Source: Deltaproteobacteria bacterium RBG_13_43_22
GTDB lineage: Bacteria > Desulfobacterota > RBG-13-43-22
Reading direction: 5' to 3'
Length of the DNA stretch: 43,418 nucleotides
Assembly (NCBI GenBank): GCA_001797675.1
Contig: MGQB01000024.1
Span: 1 to 43,418 of the forward strand
Position numbers and translations under genes: made by a program. The notes beneath the pieces were generated by a model. It was not told the origin of the DNA. It worked only from the letters and a program-made list of their open reading frames with translations, and did no database searches. Positions 1 through 7,894 of the stretch are shown one piece after another (position 1 is the first letter of the stretch; the number at the start of each line of letters is the position of its first letter).

Positions 1-91
<91 letters not shown>

Positions 92-147
92 TTATAAATT
101 TATTCCCCTCGGTTGAAAAAACCCGCTGATTCTCCTGACCGTTATTC

Positions 148-224
<77 letters not shown>

Positions 225-283
225 CCTTTATATTCGCCTATTGGTCCTTTGAAATTTGAGTCAATAAATAGTTCTTTTTTTGT

Positions 284-360
284 TGGAGCGGGAAACGGGA
301 TTCGAACCCGCGACCCTCAGCTTGGAAGGCTGACGCTCTAGCCAACTGAGCTACTCCCGC
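284..360 (-). tRNA. tRNA-Gly (anticodon TCC)
   Basis: Reverse-strand cloverleaf with acceptor GCGGGAG paired to TTCCCGC, anticodon stem TCAGC/GCTGA and loop CTTCCAA (anticodon TCC), T-loop TTCGAAT, and encoded CCA at 284-286. Third tRNA of the tuf operon. Confidence 0.97.
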
Positions 361-487
361 TTTTCTTTGGTTGAGGAAAAAAGAACCTATGGCTGTAGTT
401 TTAACAATATGGCTCTACTTACCCTATCTCCTACATCCCATTCGCATTGCCGTATTTACCGTCAATGGATACCATACCTTACATGGC

Positions 488-572
488 TGGTGGAGGGGGG
501 AGGATTCGAACCTCCGAAGGCATGGCCGACAGATTTACAGTCTGTTCCCTTTGACCGCTCGGGAACCCCTCC
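488..572 (-). tRNA. tRNA-Tyr (anticodon GTA)
   Basis: Reverse-strand class II tRNA of about 85 nt with a long variable arm. The acceptor is GGAGGGG/CCCCTCC, the anticodon loop holds GTA between CAGA/TCTG arms, and CCA is encoded at 488-490. Second tRNA of the tuf operon. Confidence 0.97.
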
Positions 573-646
573 CAATGTGGATTCTTTTGCTGAAGATTAC
601 AGGAAATTCCTCATTCCTGTATGGTTTGTTCCGGTAATACCCTTCC

Positions 647-723
647 TGGAGCCAGCGAAGGGATTCGAACCCCCGACCAACTGATTACAAATCAGTCGCT
701 CTACCGAACTGAGCTACGCTGGC
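647..723 (-). tRNA. tRNA-Thr (anticodon TGT)
   Basis: Reverse-strand cloverleaf with acceptor GCCAGCG/CGCTGGC, anticodon stem ACTGA/TCAGT with loop TTTGTAA (anticodon TGT), and encoded CCA at 647-649. First tRNA of the operon, about 20 nt downstream of the predicted transcription start. Confidence 0.97.
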
Positions 724-748
724 CGAATATTCTAATAATAACCCATCT

Positions 749-776
749 ATTATATATCATTGGAAAAAATATTCAA
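749..776 (-). promoter_or_regulatory. Sigma-70 promoter of the tRNA-tuf operon
   Basis: On the reverse strand, TTGAAT (-35, 771-776) and TATAAT (-10, 749-754) are separated by 16 bp. The -10 ends about 25 nt before the first tRNA. The surrounding 777-973 is very A+T rich with no gene visible; it would serve as the upstream region of this strong stable-RNA promoter. Confidence 0.7.
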
Positions 777-973
777 TGATTTTTTTAATGGCTTTTCCCG
801 TTTAAATGGCTTTTTTGAAGTAAAAATACAAAGCAGAATAAAACAAGAATAAAAAATACATTCATTAAATAAATTCAACTGGTTATCGGCTTTTTGCCCA
901 TCTTTTATCTTTACATAAAATGTTAATTATATAAGTTTTTTTAAAAAACATCAATAAAAAAATTATCATCTAT

Positions 974-1807
974 TTATTCTTCACCCCAGATTCGCCGGCT
1001 GCGACGGATCTTCTTTCTGACAATTTCCCAGGTAGGCGTTTTTAGAAAAGAATCGGGCCAACGCCGTATCATCCGTTCAAACATTTCCCAAGGAACGGTA
1101 AAGGCAAGTTCATCGGGTTTTAAAAACTTACGATCCGAAGGGTCCCATCCCCCCAAGACCGCTTTCAGTTTCCCTTCGGCCAGGAATTTAAGCGGCCAGG
1201 TTACCAGACCGGTGCAGCCGGCCCCGAAAGGGGAAAAAACCGCTTCAAAGTCGTTGGTGACATATGTAGCCAGTTGATTCAGACCGCAGAGGATCTCGCT
1301 TCTGGCAAAAAATATGACCAACTCCGGCTGTTCATTCCGTGTAAAATGGCTGATGGGTTTGAAGACACAATAACGGGCCGGCGCCGGCCTGGGATCGACT
1401 ATTTGGAAAAAATGACGTGTGATCTCAGGAGATTCCAGATAATGCTCTCCCTGGATCTGATTGGGGATCCCGGTGGAAATATAATAAGCGATGAATTCCA
1501 ACTGGGGTTTTAAGAAACCCAGATAAAAAGCCCCGCCCAGGCACCCGAACCGTTCCCGATCAAAATAAGCAGCGGTTCCTTTACGTCGGGCCCGCCAGAT
1601 ATTTCCCATAACACAGGAAAAATTCTCAAAAATCGAACCCCAGTTGATTTCCCCCTTTATTTCCATCTCCCTGGTCGGTAAATTTCCCGGTTTAGGAGCA
1701 AAGCCTTCCTTAGGCGGATGATCGGTATAAAACATCCCCAAAGGCTCTTCTTTCAATCCCAGACGTTCGAAAAATTCCGTCATTTCTTCTTTTATCTCTT
1801 CCTGCAT
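974..1807 (-). CDS. DUF169 family protein
   Basis: A 277-residue protein that I recognise as the DUF169 family (COG2043), common in anaerobic Desulfobacterota and archaea; no biochemical role is established. Visible family features are the N-terminal segment FFERLGLKEEPLGMFYTD, the Cys-containing middle (ENFSCVMGNIWRARR and RFGCLGGAFYLGF) and the late CTGLVTWPLKFL segment. The start at 1807 is chosen because AAGGGAGGGG lies about 10 nt upstream and the following residues open the conserved domain; an in-frame upstream extension of 19 residues is low complexity for the family. A decayed relative lies at 5960-6095. The gene is monocistronic as far as can be seen. Confidence 0.8.
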   Translation of the reverse strand: MQEEIKEEMTEFFERLGLKEEPLGMFYTDHPPKEGFAPKPGNLPTREMEIKGEINWGSIFENFSCVMGNIWRARRKGTAAYFDRERFGCLGGAFYLGFLKPQLEFIAYYISTGIPNQIQGEHYLESPEITRHFFQIVDPRPAPARYCVFKPISHFTRNEQPELVIFFARSEILCGLNQLATYVTNDFEAVFSPFGAGCTGLVTWPLKFLAEGKLKAVLGGWDPSDRKFLKPDELAFTVPWEMFERMIRRWPDSFLKTPTWEIVRKKIRRSRRIWGEE

Positions 1808-2007
1808 GGCGGATGGCCCCTCCCTTGAATATGAACAGCAAGTAAACTTCAAACAATAAACCACGATCTTGCATGGAATCCCGCCCTGCGGGACTGCGGT
1901 TATAAAAGTTCCGGATGGGTTCTAAAAAAGGAGAGTTTTACACCTGGATTTTTGACGATACCCCGGTTCACCTCATTAGGTTCCTTGAGAAAATCAAAAA
2001 ATAAAAA

Positions 2008-3201
2008 TCAATGCTTGGCCATCATATGGGTCACCGCCTTTTCCAGGCCGTCCAAAGTGAGTTCGAACATCGGGAAGATTTCCCGGATCTGCGTGATGGT
2101 CCGAGTGTAACCCCAGTCACTGGCCATGACCGGGTTGATCCACAGGGCATGGGTGAAGGTATCGGCAATGAATTTCAGCCTTTCGTAACTGGGTCTGCCG
2201 GAACGTTCGCCCACATAAATATAGCCGTCGTTACCCAGCAATTCATAGGGGGCCATGCTGGCATCTCCGACGATAATGAACCGGGTTTCCGGATCCAATC
2301 GGACCAGATGATCGGTGGCAAAGGGTTTGGAGCGTCTCGGGGCATCTTCCCACAGATAGTCGTAAATAGTATTATGAAAGAAAAAAGTTTTCAGGTCCTT
2401 GAACTGATCCCGGGCATAATTAAAAAGAGTTTGAACCAGACCGACATAAGGATCCATAGACCAGCCGCCGTTATCAATGGCAATAATCACCTTGAGACGG
2501 TTTTTGAGACTCTGGTCAAAGATGATCTCGATTTCTCCGGCATTTTTCATGGTCTCATAAATGGTTTTGTCGATATTGACCGTGTCTCTGGGGCCTACCG
2601 GGACCATGTGCCTGAGCCGTTTCAAGGCCTCCCCGATCTGAGACTGGGTCAGGGGGCCATCCTGGGAATAGTCCTTATATCTCCGGTCCAGGGCCACTTT
2701 GACGGCCGATTTGCCGCCCCCGGAACCGCCCACCCGCATCCCTCCGGGGTGCGTACCGGAATGGCCCACCGGAGAAGTCCCACTGGTTCCGATCCATTTA
2801 TTGCCCCCGTGATGTTCCTCGGTTTGTTCTTTTAACCGGTCCAGGAAATATTGGAGCAATTCCTCCGGGGTTAATTTTTTCAGTTCCTCTTCATCCACCC
2901 CCAGGGCCTGGGCCACATCCTCCGGTTTTTTCAGCCATTCTTCCAATAAGGCCCGAGCCATATCGTCCAATTCAAATTCGTCCGCTTCTTTAAATTCCAC
3001 TCCGCGGAACTGGTGGGCAAAGGCTTGATCGTATAAATCAAAATAGCGTTCACTCTTGACCAGGATGGTCCGGGCAGCGATGTAGAGGTCTCCTAAAGAA
3101 TTGACCAGTCCCATACCAAGGGCCTTTTGCAGCCTTAAAAAAGAGGTCGGTGAGACCGGAATCCCCACCTTTTTCAAAAAATAAAAAAAATCTACAAACA
3201 T
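2008..3201 (-). CDS. CoxE-like VWA-domain protein
   Basis: 397 residues. The N-terminal part (MFVDFFYFLKKVGIPVSPTS) is typical of CoxE/YehP-type von Willebrand A proteins that are encoded next to MoxR ATPases. A Gly/Ser/His-rich linker lies near residues 130-165. The C-terminal half is the VWA fold, but the metal-site motif is degenerate: IIAIDNGGWSMDPY has Asn-Gly-Gly where DxSxS is usual. The gene begins 4 bp after the MoxR gene ends, so they form one operon. Known MoxR-VWA pairs act as chaperones that mature metal enzymes or complexes; the substrate here is unknown. The altered metal site makes metal binding uncertain. Confidence 0.8.
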   Translation of the reverse strand: MFVDFFYFLKKVGIPVSPTSFLRLQKALGMGLVNSLGDLYIAARTILVKSERYFDLYDQAFAHQFRGVEFKEADEFELDDMARALLEEWLKKPEDVAQALGVDEEELKKLTPEELLQYFLDRLKEQTEEHHGGNKWIGTSGTSPVGHSGTHPGGMRVGGSGGGKSAVKVALDRRYKDYSQDGPLTQSQIGEALKRLRHMVPVGPRDTVNIDKTIYETMKNAGEIEIIFDQSLKNRLKVIIAIDNGGWSMDPYVGLVQTLFNYARDQFKDLKTFFFHNTIYDYLWEDAPRRSKPFATDHLVRLDPETRFIIVGDASMAPYELLGNDGYIYVGERSGRPSYERLKFIADTFTHALWINPVMASDWGYTRTITQIREIFPMFELTLDGLEKAVTHMMAKH

Positions 3202-3205
3202 ATCC

Positions 3206-4054
3206 TTATCTCTTTGTGCGGCCTACGCTGGTCTGGACCACCGCATAATCCGGGCTCTTTTTAAACAACACCCCTAAAAAAGGGACCTCTCCCTTGATCA
3301 AATCCTTGACTGTAAAGTCCGGATCGGATCGCAAGGCCCGGATCCAGTTGATCAATTCCCGGGTGGCCGGCTTTTTTTCTATGCCCCGGATATCCCGAAG
3401 ACGATAAAAAGTCTGGACCGCACTATCCAGCAGGTCCTGATCGATATTGGGAAAATGGACGTGAAGAATACTCCTCATCATGGGTGGCTCAGGGAAGGCG
3501 ATATGGTGAAAATTGCAGCGCCCTAAAAAAGGATCGGACAGGTCTTTTTTGGCATTGGAGGTGATAATAATAATCGGCCGGTTCTTCGCAGAGATGGTTT
3601 TGTCGATCTCGATGATATCAAACTCCATCTGATCCAGGACATCCAGCATGTCGTCCTGGAAATCGGTGTCGGCCTTATCGATTTCATCAATCAGCAGCAC
3701 CACCTTTTCATCGGCCACAAAGGCCTGGCCGATTTTGCCCATCTTGATATAATCTTCTATATTACTGACATCCCGTTTGGAATCCCCGAAACGGCTGTCA
3801 TTCAACCGGGTCAACGTATCGTATTGATACAAGGCATCGATCAATTTCATGCTTGATTTTACATTAAGGACAATCAATCGCTTGCTGAAAGCCTCGGCAA
3901 TGGCATGGGCCAGCATGGTCTTGCCGGTGCCGGGTTCTCCTTTGAGCAGTAAAGGCATTTCCAGCCCCATGGTAATGTTGACGATCTTAGCTAATTCATC
4001 GTCCAGTACGTATTTCTTGGCCCCTGAAAATTTGGCGGGTACGGTTTCGTGCAT
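3206..4054 (-). CDS. MoxR-family AAA+ ATPase
   Basis: 282 residues with a Walker A GEPGTGKT at about residue 40, Walker B VVLLIDEIDKAD near 120, a sensor-1 region IIIITSNAKKDLSD near 160, and an arginine-finger type GRCNFHHIAFPEP segment. This matches MoxR AAA+ ATPases that work with VWA-domain partners, and the next gene is such a partner. It acts in the cytoplasm as an ATP-driven remodeller. An SD-like AAGGAG precedes the ATG. The pair probably shares one transcript starting in 4055-4130. Confidence 0.9.
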   Translation of the reverse strand: MHETVPAKFSGAKKYVLDDELAKIVNITMGLEMPLLLKGEPGTGKTMLAHAIAEAFSKRLIVLNVKSSMKLIDALYQYDTLTRLNDSRFGDSKRDVSNIEDYIKMGKIGQAFVADEKVVLLIDEIDKADTDFQDDMLDVLDQMEFDIIEIDKTISAKNRPIIIITSNAKKDLSDPFLGRCNFHHIAFPEPPMMRSILHVHFPNIDQDLLDSAVQTFYRLRDIRGIEKKPATRELINWIRALRSDPDFTVKDLIKGEVPFLGVLFKKSPDYAVVQTSVGRTKR

Positions 4055-4130
4055 AATTTAACTCCTTATCCGATATACTTAGTTTCTTGGAATAGAAATC
4101 TGAGAATTTATATCTAAGTTTCGATACAAC

Positions 4131-4347
4131 GGTCAAAGGGGGTCTTGTTTTTGGGGATTGTCCAAAGGATCGCTCATTGCCCTATCCCGGCCCGACCAGT
4201 AAAGTTTGATTCGAGGCAGGGCTTACACCATAGCCTGTTTCGAGCATAGGTGAAGGCCTGCCCCTGAATTTAGTTAAGATATTTGGCCCGGCAAAGAAGC
4301 TTATAGCTCCAGAGTGGGCAACCCCAAAAACAAGACCCCCTTTGGCC
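4131..4347. repeat. About 217-bp intergenic element bounded by a long inverted repeat
   Basis: In the 400-bp gap 4055-4454 no gene is visible, but 4134-4156 and 4322-4344 are perfect 23-bp inverted copies (CAAAGGGGGTCTTG core plus TTTTTGGGG). Pairing extends a few bases outward with one mismatch. The interior holds a second imperfect palindrome (GGCAGGGCTTACACC near 4216 against a GGTGAAGGCCTGCC arm near 4250). The arms are too far apart for a simple terminator. It could be a MITE-like element or a structured RNA. No second copy is present in the window. Confidence 0.55.
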
Positions 4348-4454
4348 GTTTCAAAGTTTCAAATAACTTTGGATAGTATTCAAACATAGGTTTCTTGAAA
4401 AATCAATAGACTTTCAAGTGGAAGATTAGGATGAGAAGATCATAAAGGATCGTC

Positions 4455-4922
4455 TTATTCCCCTCCGGGAATTAAACGATTCAGGAGGCTTTTATAGGAA
4501 TAAGTGTAGGTAAAGACATAGGTGACCTTGATATCTTTTTGGCCACTTAATCCTTTAAGTTTATGGGTAATTACGGTCATGGTATTTCCCCAACGGCTCT
4601 TCAGCTTGTAGTGAATCTTTTGTCCGGCATTTAATGGTCCTTCATAAGCCACTTCATCATCAGTCATTATGATAAGCCGATAGGATCCCGCCGGGGCGTT
4701 GATGACTCCTTCACACTCCAGGATTACCCCGTATCCCGTTTGGCCTCGGGTATGTTCCCCGGTTCCATCTTGGGCAAGAACGATGTGCAGATCTTCAGTC
4801 CCCCGGCCTTCCAAGGGGATGCCTAACAGAAAAGGAAAGAGCCATACCACCCCTAATCCCAGGACCAGGATAATTAGTATGACCGATAAACAGCCTTTAC
4901 CTGATTGAGAAAGAAGCATCAT
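4455..4922 (-). CDS. Hypothetical single-pass membrane protein
   Basis: 155 residues, no family recognised. A hydrophobic helix (CLSVILIILVLGLGVVWLFP, about residues 11-30) near the N-terminus is an uncleaved anchor or signal sequence, followed by a roughly 120-residue beta-rich extracytoplasmic part ending in a Tyr-rich stretch (VTYVFTYTYSYKSLL). It starts with two Met codons; GAAGG lies about 8 nt upstream. It is separated from neighbours and may be transcribed alone. I assign no function. Confidence 0.6.
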   Translation of the reverse strand: MMLLSQSGKGCLSVILIILVLGLGVVWLFPFLLGIPLEGRGTEDLHIVLAQDGTGEHTRGQTGYGVILECEGVINAPAGSYRLIIMTDDEVAYEGPLNAGQKIHYKLKSRWGNTMTVITHKLKGLSGQKDIKVTYVFTYTYSYKSLLNRLIPGGE

Positions 4923-5041
4923 TCGAGGACCTTCTGAAGAGGGAAATTGTCAATGCCTGCTGGTTATAGAACCCAAGAGATTGATCTCATCCTTAATCTT
5001 CTAAAGTTTTTAAGAGCTTAGTGGAATAAAACAGCGATGTC

Positions 5042-5114
5042 AAGAAGAAAAATGGGGTTGGCCAGTACAGGGAAGCTCTCGTCCTTACGCGGACGGGGAG
5101 CTTCCCTGTACTGG
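5042..5114 (-). terminator. Hairpin terminator behind the tRNA-Asp fragment
   Basis: A 17-bp perfect stem (CCAGTACAGGGAAGCTC at 5062-5078 against 5098-5114) with a second short stem inside (CGTCC/GGACG). On the reverse strand it is followed by a T-rich run (complement of 5042-5052). The stem begins at the CCA of the tRNA-Asp 3' fragment, so this was probably the original terminator of the tRNA-Asp transcript before the island split it off. Confidence 0.6.
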
Positions 5115-5150
5115 CGGGGTCGACGGGACTCGAACCCGCGGCCTCCGGCG
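5109..5150 (-). repeat. Left attachment repeat: 3' fragment of tRNA-Asp
   Basis: These 42 bp are identical to 11469-11510, in the same orientation. They contain the last 39 nt of tRNA-Asp(GTC): the 3' side of the anticodon stem, the variable loop, T-arm, acceptor and CCA. The 5' half of the tRNA is absent here. This is the arrangement left when an element integrates into the 3' end of a tRNA gene. Confidence 0.85.
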
Positions 5151-5269
5151 ACGAACTTCTAAAATTAAAAACGGCTTGCTTTATACCTGTAATTAGTATA
5201 AGGTTAAATTAAGGTTAATTTATGGCATGGACGGTTAAAGAAAGGTGATCCCTGAGTAAACAGGTCCGG

Positions 5270-5500
5270 ATGTTGCCTGAAAATGTTCAAAACCTGCTCA
5301 TTGCCCTGAAGAAGGATATAGAAGCAAATGGACCTATTCGTGGTAATTGGCCAAATTTTAGCGCCTTATCAAATAACCAATACCATTGTCATTTAAAGAA
5401 AGGCCACCCTTCCTTTGTGGCTATATGGGAGGTTATGGACAAAGAAATCAGATTGATTGAGGTGATCTATGCAGGAACGCAAGAAAAAGCACCCTATTGA
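5270..5500 (+). CDS. RelE/ParE-superfamily toxin (HigB-like)
   Basis: 76 residues resembling the small 'cytotoxic translational repressor' group of the RelE/ParE superfamily. The pattern NGPIRGNWPNFS, then HCHLKKGHPSFVAIWEV and a C-terminal IEVIYAGTQEKAPY are what I know from that group. Such toxins typically cut mRNA at the ribosome and are neutralised by the adjacent antitoxin. Its 3' end overlaps the antitoxin gene by 32 nt, as usual for translationally coupled toxin-first pairs. The SD before ATG 5270 is weak; a stop codon in frame just upstream limits any extension. Confidence 0.72.
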   Translation: MLPENVQNLLIALKKDIEANGPIRGNWPNFSALSNNQYHCHLKKGHPSFVAIWEVMDKEIRLIEVIYAGTQEKAPY

Positions 5501-5822
5501 ATCCGTTGAATTACGGTTCTTGGGTCCCATTGTGAACATGTCAAAAGCCATTGATAGTCTGAAGTCTCTGGGATTTATAGACAAATCGGATTCAGTCCCC
5601 TGGCGCGAGACCTACCCCGAATTTTCGGAAAGGGAGCTTATCGGCAAAGCCCTTGCTGGGGTACGATACCGGGAAGGACTGACTCAAATTAAACTTTCGG
5701 AAATGGCCGGAATTCCCCAACGGCATATTAGCGAGATGGAAACCGGAAAACGACCCATTGGTAAGGAAATGGCAAAACGCCTGGGAAAGGTGTTGAATAT
5801 CAGTTACAAAGTCTTTTTGTAG
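5469..5822 (+). CDS. XRE-family HTH antitoxin (HigA-like)
   Basis: 117 residues. The C-terminal half is a Cro/cI helix-turn-helix (VRYREGLTQIKLSEMAGIPQ, then HISEMETGKRPIGKEMAKRL, about residues 65-107), the DNA-binding part that would repress the operon. The N-terminal 50 residues are likely to contact the toxin. GAGGTGAT 4 nt before ATG 5469 is a good ribosome binding site placed inside the toxin gene. Known toxin-first RelE/XRE pairs are autoregulated and stabilise mobile DNA, which fits its place next to the island's attachment repeat. Confidence 0.82.
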   Translation: MQERKKKHPIESVELRFLGPIVNMSKAIDSLKSLGFIDKSDSVPWRETYPEFSERELIGKALAGVRYREGLTQIKLSEMAGIPQRHISEMETGKRPIGKEMAKRLGKVLNISYKVFL

Positions 5823-5959
5823 AAGCCCATCGGGAAAAAGAATGCCAGGTTGCTGGCAAAGTTTATGGATATCGATTACCGAATTCTTTTATAGGGCGTT
5901 GGGCCAGGCAGGATAAAAAAAGTAAGTTTTTACAATTTTTAGGCAACTTTTACCAATCA

Positions 5960-6095
5960 ACGGAATTGAGGTTTTTTAAAAACCCAGATAAAACGCCTCA
6001 CCCTAACAGCCGAAGCGCTTCCGATCAAAATAAGCAAAACCTTTCTGAGTGAGTGATCAGTATAAAACATCCCCAAAGGTTTTCTTTCAATCCCT
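5960..6095 (-). pseudogene. DUF169 gene remnant with internal deletion
   Basis: This stretch repeats, with many changes, two separate pieces of the DUF169 gene at 974-1807. Bases 5966-6042 resemble 1500-1577 (shared AAACCCAGATAAAA and CCGATCAAAATAAGC). Then the similarity jumps to 1721-1765 (shared TATAAAACATCCCCAAAGG and TTTCTTTCAATCCC at 6061-6094). About 150 bp between them are missing and no open frame survives. It is therefore a decayed relative of DUF169, not the same gene moved recently. The remainder of the 5823-6262 gap shows no gene. Confidence 0.7.
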
Positions 6096-6262
6096 TTGAT
6101 GAATTTTCAAGTTTCGTGGTGCTGTGCTCGTTTGATACCAAAAGTCCCAATGGCTGTAAAGCTACTTCACTTTTATCTTCAAAATCAAACCTCATTTCAT
6201 CGTTATTTATTTAAAAATAAAGGCTAAAGTGTAATGGCAAAGAATATGCAATCTCCAGGACC

Positions 6263-7597
6263 ATGCCTGTGCCTGCACCCGTATACCGACCACGAAATCC
6301 CATACAGACCCCTTATTATCGCTGCGTCGAAGACCACCTTGAAACCCTGGAGCAAGTCTATGAAGATCGTTTTGAAAGGACTTACGGTTTCTTTCGCCCC
6401 CATGTCAGAAAGGTTATGGAAAGGTATCTGGATTGCGGCAATCTCCTTAACGGTTTTGCCAGGATCAAGTGCGAAGATTGCGGACATGAATACTTATTGG
6501 CCTTTTCTTGTAAACGCCGTCACTTTTGCCCATCCTGTCATCAAAAGAGGGTAGTGGAATTCGGGGAATGGCTCTGTCAAAACGTAATTAAAGCCGTCCC
6601 ACATAGACATTTCGTGTTTGGTATCCCCAAAATCCTGAGGAGGTATTTTCTCTACGATCGAAGGCTACTTTTAGAACTCAGTCGCTGTATCTGGGAATCT
6701 CTGAAAATCTATTATCAATATTGCATGCCCGGAAAAAATTCCGTTCCAGGAACAACCATAGCCATCCAAACCTTTGGAGATTTTTTGGGATTTAATCCTC
6801 ATGGTCATGTTCTAATTACGGACGGCAGTTTCCCCGAAAAGGGCTTATTTAAGGTTGCCCCGGCTGTTAGGCTTAAATATCTGGAAAAAATATTCAGATC
6901 CAAGGTTATTTCCTTGCTTCTTTCTAAAGGTAAGATCACTCCCGACTATATTAATCTGCTGAAATCCTGGAAACATTCCGGTTTTCAGGTTTTCTGCGGT
7001 CCCCGCATCCATCCCAGGAAAAAAGAGGCTATGGAAAACCTGGCCCGCTATATCATCCGGGCCTCTTTCTCTCAAGAACGAATGACCTATCTCCCGGAAG
7101 AGTCCCGGATCATCTACCGATCAAAGGATAAACGGCAAGAAAAAGCTTTTGACGCCTTAGATTGGCTGGCGGCCATGTGCTCTCATATCCCCGACCAGAG
7201 AGAGCAAATGGTCCGCTATTATGGTTTTTATAGCAATGTTTCCCGAGGAATTCGTCAAAAAGCAAATGAAGACGCCCTCATCCCCTGTATCCTGGAACCG
7301 GATGAAAACAAAAAACCCAATCAAAAATGGGCGAGATTGATTCAGAAAATATATGAAGTGGACCCCCTGGCCTGCCCACAATGCCAAGGGCTGATGCGGA
7401 TTATTAGTATTATAGAGGACCAGGAAGTGATTGACAAGATCTTAGGTCATTTGGGTTTATGGAAAAACAATCAGAGACCCCCACCCAAACCTAAATCCCT
7501 TGAAATTCAGATAGACTCATCGGATTCTCAGCTTCCTTTCTATGAAGAAGCCTTTGATCAGGATTTTGAGGTTTCTGCAGATTACCCCACCGTTTAA
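6263..7597 (+). CDS. IS91-family transposase (rolling-circle HUH type)
   Basis: 444 residues. An N-terminal zinc-binding region has C70-x2-C73 and C89-x2-C92 (CEDC and CPSC). It is followed by the family segment VPHRHFVFGIPKILRRYF, an HUH-like site FNPHGHVLITDG (H180, H182) and the ARYIIRASFS segment with the likely catalytic Tyr263. The C-terminal DPLACPQCQGLMRII is also standard for IS91 proteins. These enzymes nick one strand and transpose by rolling-circle replication. The length fits the family, so the gene appears intact. The last codons and the 218 bp beyond recur at 11170-11413. Confidence 0.92.
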   Translation: MPVPAPVYRPRNPIQTPYYRCVEDHLETLEQVYEDRFERTYGFFRPHVRKVMERYLDCGNLLNGFARIKCEDCGHEYLLAFSCKRRHFCPSCHQKRVVEFGEWLCQNVIKAVPHRHFVFGIPKILRRYFLYDRRLLLELSRCIWESLKIYYQYCMPGKNSVPGTTIAIQTFGDFLGFNPHGHVLITDGSFPEKGLFKVAPAVRLKYLEKIFRSKVISLLLSKGKITPDYINLLKSWKHSGFQVFCGPRIHPRKKEAMENLARYIIRASFSQERMTYLPEESRIIYRSKDKRQEKAFDALDWLAAMCSHIPDQREQMVRYYGFYSNVSRGIRQKANEDALIPCILEPDENKKPNQKWARLIQKIYEVDPLACPQCQGLMRIISIIEDQEVIDKILGHLGLWKNNQRPPPKPKSLEIQIDSSDSQLPFYEEAFDQDFEVSADYPTV

Positions 7598-7815
7598 GGG
7601 AAATTCGGGAAGCAAAGGGAGTAATTCGTCCAAATCTTGGCAATCTGCCTCTTCTGTTTCCCTTTTTCCCCTCTTCTTGAAAAGTCCTACCCCCCACAGT
7701 CCAGTTTTCTTCAGAAGACCCCCTCTTTCCCCTCGCCTCCCGCCATGTTTTTTCCCTTGACTGTGTATTTTTCGCTCCTTATACTCAACCTATAAAAAAG
7801 CAACTTCTTATCAAA
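7572..7815. repeat. IS91 3' end, copy 1 (244-bp direct repeat)
   Basis: From the last 26 nt of the transposase gene to 7815, this segment is about 96% identical to 11170-11413, in the same orientation. Differences are scattered single bases (for example GGGAAGCAAAGGG against GGAAAGCAAATGG). Flanking bases differ on both sides, so the edges are sharp. Confidence 0.9.
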
Positions 7816-7894
7816 CTTTAATTTATTAATTTTTAGGATGGTTTGCCAAATTGAAGGTAATATGTTAACATCGTCCCCTTTATCGTCTGAGACG

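Larger units (their letters stand above)
6200..7815 (+). mobile_element. IS91-family insertion sequence
   Basis: The element carries the transposase at 6263-7597. Its right (3') end is fixed at 7815 because the 244-bp copy at 11170-11413 loses similarity at exactly the corresponding base. The left end is not marked by a repeat, as expected for IS91 elements, which have no inverted repeats or target duplications; it lies somewhere between the DUF169 remnant and the transposase start, so the left coordinate is approximate. Confidence 0.65.

Noticed and set aside
2011..2835. A 274-codon open frame opposite the CoxE-like gene
   Set aside because: Shadow of a gene with clear operon context; no SD or motif.
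4134..4344. Rho-independent terminator formed by the 23-bp inverted repeat
   Set aside because: The arms are 165 bp apart, far beyond terminator loops.
5112..5150. A second tRNA-Asp gene
   Set aside because: Only the 3' 39 nt are present; the 5' half is unrelated sequence.
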